A stretch of DNA of 64,000 bases. It comes from Zeugodacus cucurbitae. Lineage: Eukaryota; Arthropoda; Insecta; Diptera; Tephritidae. This document shows, piece after piece, positions 58,148-64,000 of this stretch (the first letter of the stretch is position 1; every line of letters begins with the position of its first letter). Made by a program: the position numbers and the translations under genes. Below the pieces are notes generated by a model. That model made no database searches. It was given only the letters and a program-made list of their open reading frames with translations, and was not told where the DNA came from. The stretch lies in NCBI RefSeq assembly GCF_028554725.1, contig NC_071668.1, positions 15,607,501 through 15,671,500 on the forward strand. Reading direction: 5' to 3'.

Positions 58148-58335
58148 TTAACCCTTTCATGCCTATAGGCAACATTGTACTTCTAATTCTCGTTTTTTTA
58201 ATTTTTTTTACCAGCGGGTTTTGCGTGTTTTGAATTTTTTATCACTTCATATTTGAGTTAAGGCTAATATATATGTATCTATCCTAAAACAATTGTTATC
58301 TCCGTCAAATTTTAATTCGGTCATGAGAGGGTTAA
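58148..58335. mobile_element. Small TTAA-flanked MITE, 188 bp
   Basis: TTAA at each edge followed by CCCTTTCATGCC at left and CCCTCTCATGAC at right (inverted, 10 of 12). Looks like a piggyBac-type MITE unrelated to the one at 49544. Confidence 0.7.
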
Positions 58336-59839
58336 AGATAATCTATCGAAGGAAATATTTTGCATACTTTCTGTTTAATTATAATTATATTTAACTTTTA
58401 TTAATAAATTACATATTTTCATATTATTCTGTGTCAAATTTTGAGTAAAAGCCGAATAAAACCTCAAAAAAAACTAATTTTTTTTTTTTATTAAAAAAAT
58501 TTTTATAACTTTCATTGCAAAAATTCTTTATTGCAAATTTACTTCCTTTCTGAAACTCAAATATTGTGATAAATCTTTTAAGCACTTTGAAAGACAAGAA
58601 AAACAACACAATTTGGAGACAATATCTATTTAACAAACGAGCTGTTCAATTAAAATTGCATTAGCACTTAAGCCTTTGAAGCAATTATTCACAAAAAAAC
58701 AACAACAATAACCGTTAAATTGCGTTCGAAAAGATTACAACATATTGTCACTGTACAATCATTAATTCTAGCATAGATTGCGATCGCACCGAAGCAAACC
58801 AATACAACATAGTAAACAATAAGAGTACATAATGAAAGAAAAACTTGAAAAAATTCTCGCATTGTGAACTTTCGCCGACTTTGTGATATTGTTTTGTAGT
58901 GTTCAATTAAATTGGAAGGCCACTGAAGAAGAGTTTGTGAATATGAAGTTGTAGTTTTTTATTTATTTTTAAGAAATGCTAAATCGATATATTCTTACAT
59001 ACATACATAAATGAATTTGAATCGACATAAATATATATGTTACTATTGCCAATATATCACTGACTTACATCTGACTATTTTAAAAAAATATAAATATGTT
59101 TGTGGTTAAGTTAAAATAATAAATAGACCAGTTTAAAAGACCAGTGTGGACTTTATACCCACCCACATACACCAATTTGTCATATGTCTGTATGTATGCA
59201 CCTACCTATCTACCTACCTATATAGCTTATAAGTATCTGACTATTGACAGGTAACTCAATAATTACGTATCATTCAATCATGTTATGACACGCGCTAAAA
59301 AACTCGCAAAAGTACACAAAAATATCTTTTGTGACACAAAAAGTAGAATATGAAACGTGAAATCGTATTATAAGATTTTAGGTATTATTTTTTTAAGTAT
59401 CTTTGTGTTCTAGAGCTTTAAAGAATACATCAGCGTTACTATTTGCCGAAATTACGAGGAAGGATTGAAATGTACATATATGAATTTTGGATAAATTATT
59501 TATTAGTATTTAATCCGAATATGTGAGTTAAAAAATCATAAGTTGTTGTTGGTTTCTGTGGTGATCTTTACTCGAACTAGAGGGAAATTGTCGAATAACG
59601 TTAATAATACTGGTTCCATGAACAATTAAAAACAAAACAAGAATTCCACTGCTTTAGCTTTGTCATATCTGAAATATTCCCAAAGGAGCAAGTTTTTGTA
59701 CCCGGACCGTTATTAAATGGCGGAGAAGACTTCTTTTGATTGAGAACTCTGTATAGGATCAGTTAAAATAGCTTTTCTCTTTACCATCTTAGGTACTCTC
59801 ATTCTTCATGTGGGAACCAAAAAATATTATTATAACCTG
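58336..59839. other. Upstream DNA, nothing recognised
   Basis: AT-rich with poly-A/T runs; no gene or clear repeat seen. Confidence 0.4.
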
Positions 59840-60552
59840 AACAGGGTATATTAAGTTTGTCACGAAGTTTGTAACACCCAGAAGAAAGCGTAGGAGGCTC
59901 TATAAAGTATATATATAAATGATCAGTATGTTGAATTGAGTCAATTTAGCCATGTCCGTCCGTCTGTCTGTCTGTATATATTTTTAAGATATCGTTTTGA
60001 AATTTTGCAGATGTTATTTTCTTTTCAAGAAGCTGCTCATTTGTCGGAACTGCCGATATCGGACCACTATATCATATAGCTGCCATACAAACTGAACGAT
60101 CGAAATCAAGGGCTTTTATGGAAAACTTCCGCATTTTACTACATATCTTCACGAAATTTGGTGTCAGTTATTGCGCATAGAAATAATTTAATCTCCGAAA
60201 AAATTGTTCAGATCGGTTCACTATAGCATATAGCTGCCATACAAACCAAACGATCGGTATCAATGGCTTGTATGGAAAATTTTCGCATTTGACGTGGTAT
60301 CTTCACGAAATTTGGCATGGATTACTGCTTAAGGTAATAATATAATCTCCGAAGAAATTGTTCAGATCGGTTAACTATATAACCTTAATGTTTCTAGCAA
60401 ACAACCCGGCTAAAAAGAATTAGTAAAATGTTTTCCTTTTTTTACTTACTTTTTCTTACGTCTTTAGATTTGCTTAAACACATAGTTACTAAAAGAAATG
60501 CACCATTCAAGGGTATATTAGCTTCGGTACAACCGAAGTTAAAGTTTTTTCT
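59840..60552 (+). mobile_element. Dispersed repeat family B with internal tandem units
   Basis: Begins near GGGTATATTAAGTTTGTCAC and ends GGGTATATTAGCTTCGGTAC ... AAGTTAAAGTTTTTTCTTGTT. Inside, a unit of about 154 bp containing TATAGCTGCCATACAAAC and TATCTTCACGAAATTTGG recurs two to three times, and TGTCTGTC repeats occur near the left end. I recall similar repeats from other flies; its class is unknown to me. Confidence 0.6.
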
Positions 60553-61189
60553 TGTTAATCTATAACTTTACTACTTTACTACTCTTTATCTAATTATATT
60601 TAAAAAATATTCTAATAAATTTTCTTCTTTATTATTCTTGCAGAATTTTGAAAGTGGTAAGTGAATATAATTTATATAAAAATCATTATAAGTATAATAG
60701 AAATTGTGAGAAACTCATATATGCCACACATATCATTTTAACGTCTTTATTACTACTAAGCTATTATGATTATCCCTAAAATGTCAATGAATACTCCTTA
60801 AATACCGGCATTAATCCCCTATTAAAATCGACTAATCTAACATTTAAAGCTAGCAGTTAATACTCGCCACCTAATGCTGCACTATAAAATTAACACATTG
60901 TAACGGTATTATTACTTCAAGTACACCGTATTACACACACCATAAAATCATACAAAAGTCTGGCCAACAAATTGAGTGATATTCGTAGTGTCTAACAACA
61001 AAAGCTAATACTAAAAAGTTGTTTGCAACAATATTTTGTAGCACACTTTAAGGCGCGCAAACACGTAGCGGCTAAACTACAATGCAACTGCTAACTGCAA
61101 TGACACAGTTGCATACTTATACTTCTACGAATGAAATTTTCATGTTTATTGCTATATTGTTATACAAACATACGAGTATATCCCTAAGT
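60553..61189. other. Upstream DNA, nothing recognised
   Basis: No gene or repeat structure identified. Confidence 0.4.
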
Positions 61190-61860
61190 ATGTCGAGATC
61201 CCGAAAAATTTTATACCAAAAAATTTTAGTCAATACTTGCAAATTATTATTTTGCTGAAAATAGAAAAATATCGAAAAAGTCGGTTTCCCGAAAACCTCA
61301 CCCGCTAATTCCGAAACACATATTTCGGGATTCGTAAAATTTTTTGCTAAAAAATTTATGTATATACTTGCAAAAATGCTATTTATTTAAATTTAATAAT
61401 AATACCGAAAAAATCGGGATTCTGAAAACCTCACCCACTAGTTCCGAAACCCATATTTCGGGATTCCGAAATTTTTTTACTAAAAAATTTAGGTATATAC
61501 TTGCAAAATGCTATTTATTTAAAAATAATAATAAAGCTCGAAAAAATCGAGATCCCGAAAACCTCACCCACTTATTCCGAAACCCATATTTCGGGATTCC
61601 GAAATTTTTTTACTACAAAATTTAGGTATATACTTGCAAAATACTATTTATTTAAAAATAATAATAATCCCGAAAAAAATCGGGTTTCCGAAAACCTCGC
61701 CCACTAATTCCGAAACCCATTTATCGGGATTCCGAAATTTTTTTACAAAAAAAATTTGGTATATACTCGCAAAATGTTATTTATTTAAAAATAATAATAA
61801 TCCCGAAGAAATCGGGATCCCGAAAACCTCGCCCACACTAGTCCCGAAACGCTGAAATTG
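61190..61860 (+). repeat. 133 bp tandem satellite, about five copies
   Basis: CCGAAAC recurs at 61311, 61444, 61577, 61710 and 61844, a spacing of 133, 133, 133 and 134. Each unit contains ATTTCGGGATTCCGAAAT, itself a near palindrome, and TATATACTTGCAAAATGCTA. The first copy is the most diverged. Because 133 is not divisible by three, the overlapping ORFs here drift through all frames and are not genes. Confidence 0.95.
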
Positions 61861-63471
61861 CCAGATTACTGCGTTATTGAATTATCCTTAGCACCAAATG
61901 CCAACTGTGAACGCTTTTGCGCGTTGATAATTTCATTAAACCCGCTGTGTGGTAGTAAAAAAAATTGCAATTCTCCATAAGAATCAAAAATACCAGCACA
62001 TCGCACTGCTAAGCATTAACATTGTAACGCTTCACATAGCAACTAGTGCTTTACTTCACAGGCGCTTTTGTTTTTATTGCGCTATTTAATTTCGTTTCTC
62101 TTTCGCAGGCGCTTCTCAGGTTTATTGTACTTCAAATTTCAGTGTTTGTATGTATCTACGAGGGTATACATATGTATGTACGAGAATAACGGGAATGTAA
62201 TGCATTAAAGTATTTTAAGTTAGAAGCGTTTTTTTGTTTCATTGTATGTTATACACTCAACGCTTGACCGCTTGAAACGTGGCTAAGTGTTGGACAAATG
62301 GTGCAAATGGTCACTTCACCACTTCTAGTATAACTTCCATACTTTTTAATCACATATATACATACACACACACACACAGTTGTACGCTCAGCTGACTGTC
62401 TCTGCGTTCTTTACCACCAATATCCACTTTCGTCCACTTTTGAGGTGTGCCCCGCCGTTACGCCTCTTCAATTGCTGGTAGACGTCAAGTCCGACACGTC
62501 CTGCCCGCAGGATAGCTAAATTCTAACTATTTATTTGGAAATTTCAAACGTTTTCCTGCATACTGATTCGGTCTTAACTTGTCAACGCATTGTTGTTTGT
62601 TGTACCTCAGTGTGTGTTTGTTGTTGTTTTTTAGTAATTTTAACCAGTTAATTATTGCTTTCATGAATTTGTCCAAAATAATTACGACTCCCAAGGCTTC
62701 TCAGCGTAAGTGCAATAAAAAAGCGCGAGTGTTTAGCTGTGGCAATAACTAATTATTTCGCAACGAATTCCATTGAAGTGCGTTCGGTTGCGCTTTGGGA
62801 ATTTTGTGAAACTATACAATTGGGCTTTTGCGGCGTATACGTAACCTCAATTAACTTGATTAAGTTCTTTTCTTGCAAAATTTGAGTAGTAGCTTTCTTT
62901 TTAGGAAAGGTCACGACGCAAGAGCATTGGATATAGGGTTTTATTTGCAACTTTTTTTTCGAAAAATATGTTTTTTAATAAATATTAAACTTGAACCACA
63001 TTGTCATACTCGAATTTTCATGAGTATTTTTTTAATTTGTGGAATATCGAATGGCGTTTCGTCCTGAAGAATGGTCGAAGTGTGTCTGACCATTTAGATT
63101 ATTTTGAATTACATCCCGTTTGTCACATAAGTCTAGACGTCCTGCGTAAATAACTAATATCAATTTAGACCTTATTTCCCGAAATATGCTATTAAAAATA
63201 TTTCGTTTTGTCAATTGCCCAAGGGATTGAAACGAACTAACGAAACATATCCCACTAGGTTCTATACTGCAATGGCTATATTGGTTGGGTTGGGATTGCG
63301 CTTTATTTTGAAATAGAATCACATGCTGTCAGGAACTGATTATCTAAAAATTATCCACGACTAATTCCTAAGCAGTTTGTAACACTAGTTGACATATGAA
63401 GACTAGGTCACATGATTTTTTATTTGTATTAATTGTTAAATTCAAAATTGGGGTAGGTTTGACAATTTGCA
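61861..63471. other. Upstream DNA, nothing certain
   Basis: Contains CA repeats near 62365-62378 and a relatively GC-rich patch at 62390-62520 that could be regulatory or an untranslated exon, but no motif decides this. Confidence 0.35.
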
Positions 63472-64000
63472 TTAAGGGGTTATGTGGGTTCCAAATTTTC
63501 AAACAAATGTATTATGTTTAAAATATTCTACAAAATTTCAAATCCATCCGAGTAAAATTCTAAAAGATAGACCCTTCAAAGTTCCACCCATCAGGCCACG
63601 TTAATTTCAATTTACAACTTTAAACGCGATTATTTCAAATTAAATTCCATTTTTTTAAGTCGGTGAACACGATTTCTTGAAAAGTTATGAAATGGTTTTG
63701 TTCAAATTTTGCACATATCTTCCAAATAACGTAATCTAGTTAATGAAGGAAGGATTTTTTTATTTTTATTACAAACGTCGGAAATTTGACCAAAAAAGTT
63801 AGTTTTTTTTGTTAAAAAATCTCAAAAATTCATATTTTTATATACATATATTTTTTTTATTCGGTCATTAACTAGATTTATCCATGTACTATCGAAATAT
63901 TTTTGGTTTATTGATTTCAGGTTAATCAATAATGAGTTATGCTGTCCACGGCAAAATCATTTTATTTTATTTTTTTTTTTGACTTCCAGGGAGATAGGGC
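63472..64000 (+). mobile_element. Left part of a TTAA-type element, cut by the window edge
   Basis: Starts TTAAGGGGTTATGTGGG, like the TTAAGGGGTTATATACA end of the MITE at 49544, and continues in AT-rich sequence of the same style to the end of the window. The other end is not in view. Confidence 0.45.

Noticed and set aside
61344..61855. Three overlapping frames with a repeated FRNFFTKKFRYILAKCYLF-like sequence
   Set aside because: They follow the 133 bp satellite, whose length shifts the frame each unit; no promoter, splice or family evidence.
55280..62520. Similar short motif GCAGGGTAGCTAAA / GCAGGATAGCTAAA near 55290 and 62505
   Set aside because: Only 13 of 14 bases and no similarity around it; could be chance, so not called as a regulatory repeat.
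1..64000. tRNA, rRNA, CRISPR or defence-system signatures
   Set aside because: None was seen; the direct repeats present are microsatellites, a satellite and transposon ends.

Overview
This window looks like nuclear DNA of a higher (schizophoran) fly. It is AT-rich, has short introns in housekeeping genes and one very long repeat-filled intron. The proteins are insect orthologues (Vps52, mEFG1, Ret, a CBM14 peritrophin-like protein, a TXNDC17-like thioredoxin). The dispersed repeats (RTE retrotransposon, mariner derivatives, TTAA-flanked MITEs) resemble those of tephritid fruit flies. The family-level placement is inference from memory of such sequences, not a search.

Layout, left to right. 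1-3301: AT-rich intergenic DNA with a tandem-repeat patch. 3302-6882 (-): secreted chitin-binding protein, two coding exons, TATA promoter at 6990. 9269-11523 (+): Vps52, five exons, convergent with 11750-13675 (-), a TXNDC17-like thioredoxin whose last exon exists in two alternative tandem versions. 14559-17091 (-): mitochondrial elongation factor G1, five exons. 20657-55208 (-): the receptor tyrosine kinase Ret, nine coding exons over 34.5 kb, with a 24.9 kb first coding intron. 55209-64000: upstream flank of Ret, only repeats recognised.

Repeats dominate everything right of 17 kb. A full-length RTE-clade LINE with one uninterrupted 988-codon ORF and a clean target duplication lies in Ret intron 2 (24768-28068). 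About 400 bp away, in opposite orientation, is a 308 bp derivative that joins the LINE's two ends without its ORF. Ret intron 1 holds a 2 kb foldback element (35015-37038), a three-level nest of insertions (32.4-35.0 kb), a mariner remnant split by a TTAA-type MITE (49293-50496), more mariner MITEs, two broken DDE transposase genes and a TTTCC array. A 133 bp satellite (61190-61860) and nested inverted-repeat elements (56.2-57.9 kb) lie upstream of Ret.

The five genes have unrelated jobs (cuticle or peritrophic matrix, endosome-to-Golgi tethering, cytosolic redox, mitochondrial translation, growth-factor signalling); no operon-like or pathway relationship is implied. I see no CRISPR, prophage or bacterial-type system. 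Exon boundaries were set by eye from GT/AG sites. For every gene the summed exon lengths are a multiple of three and junction phases match, but none is supported by transcripts.
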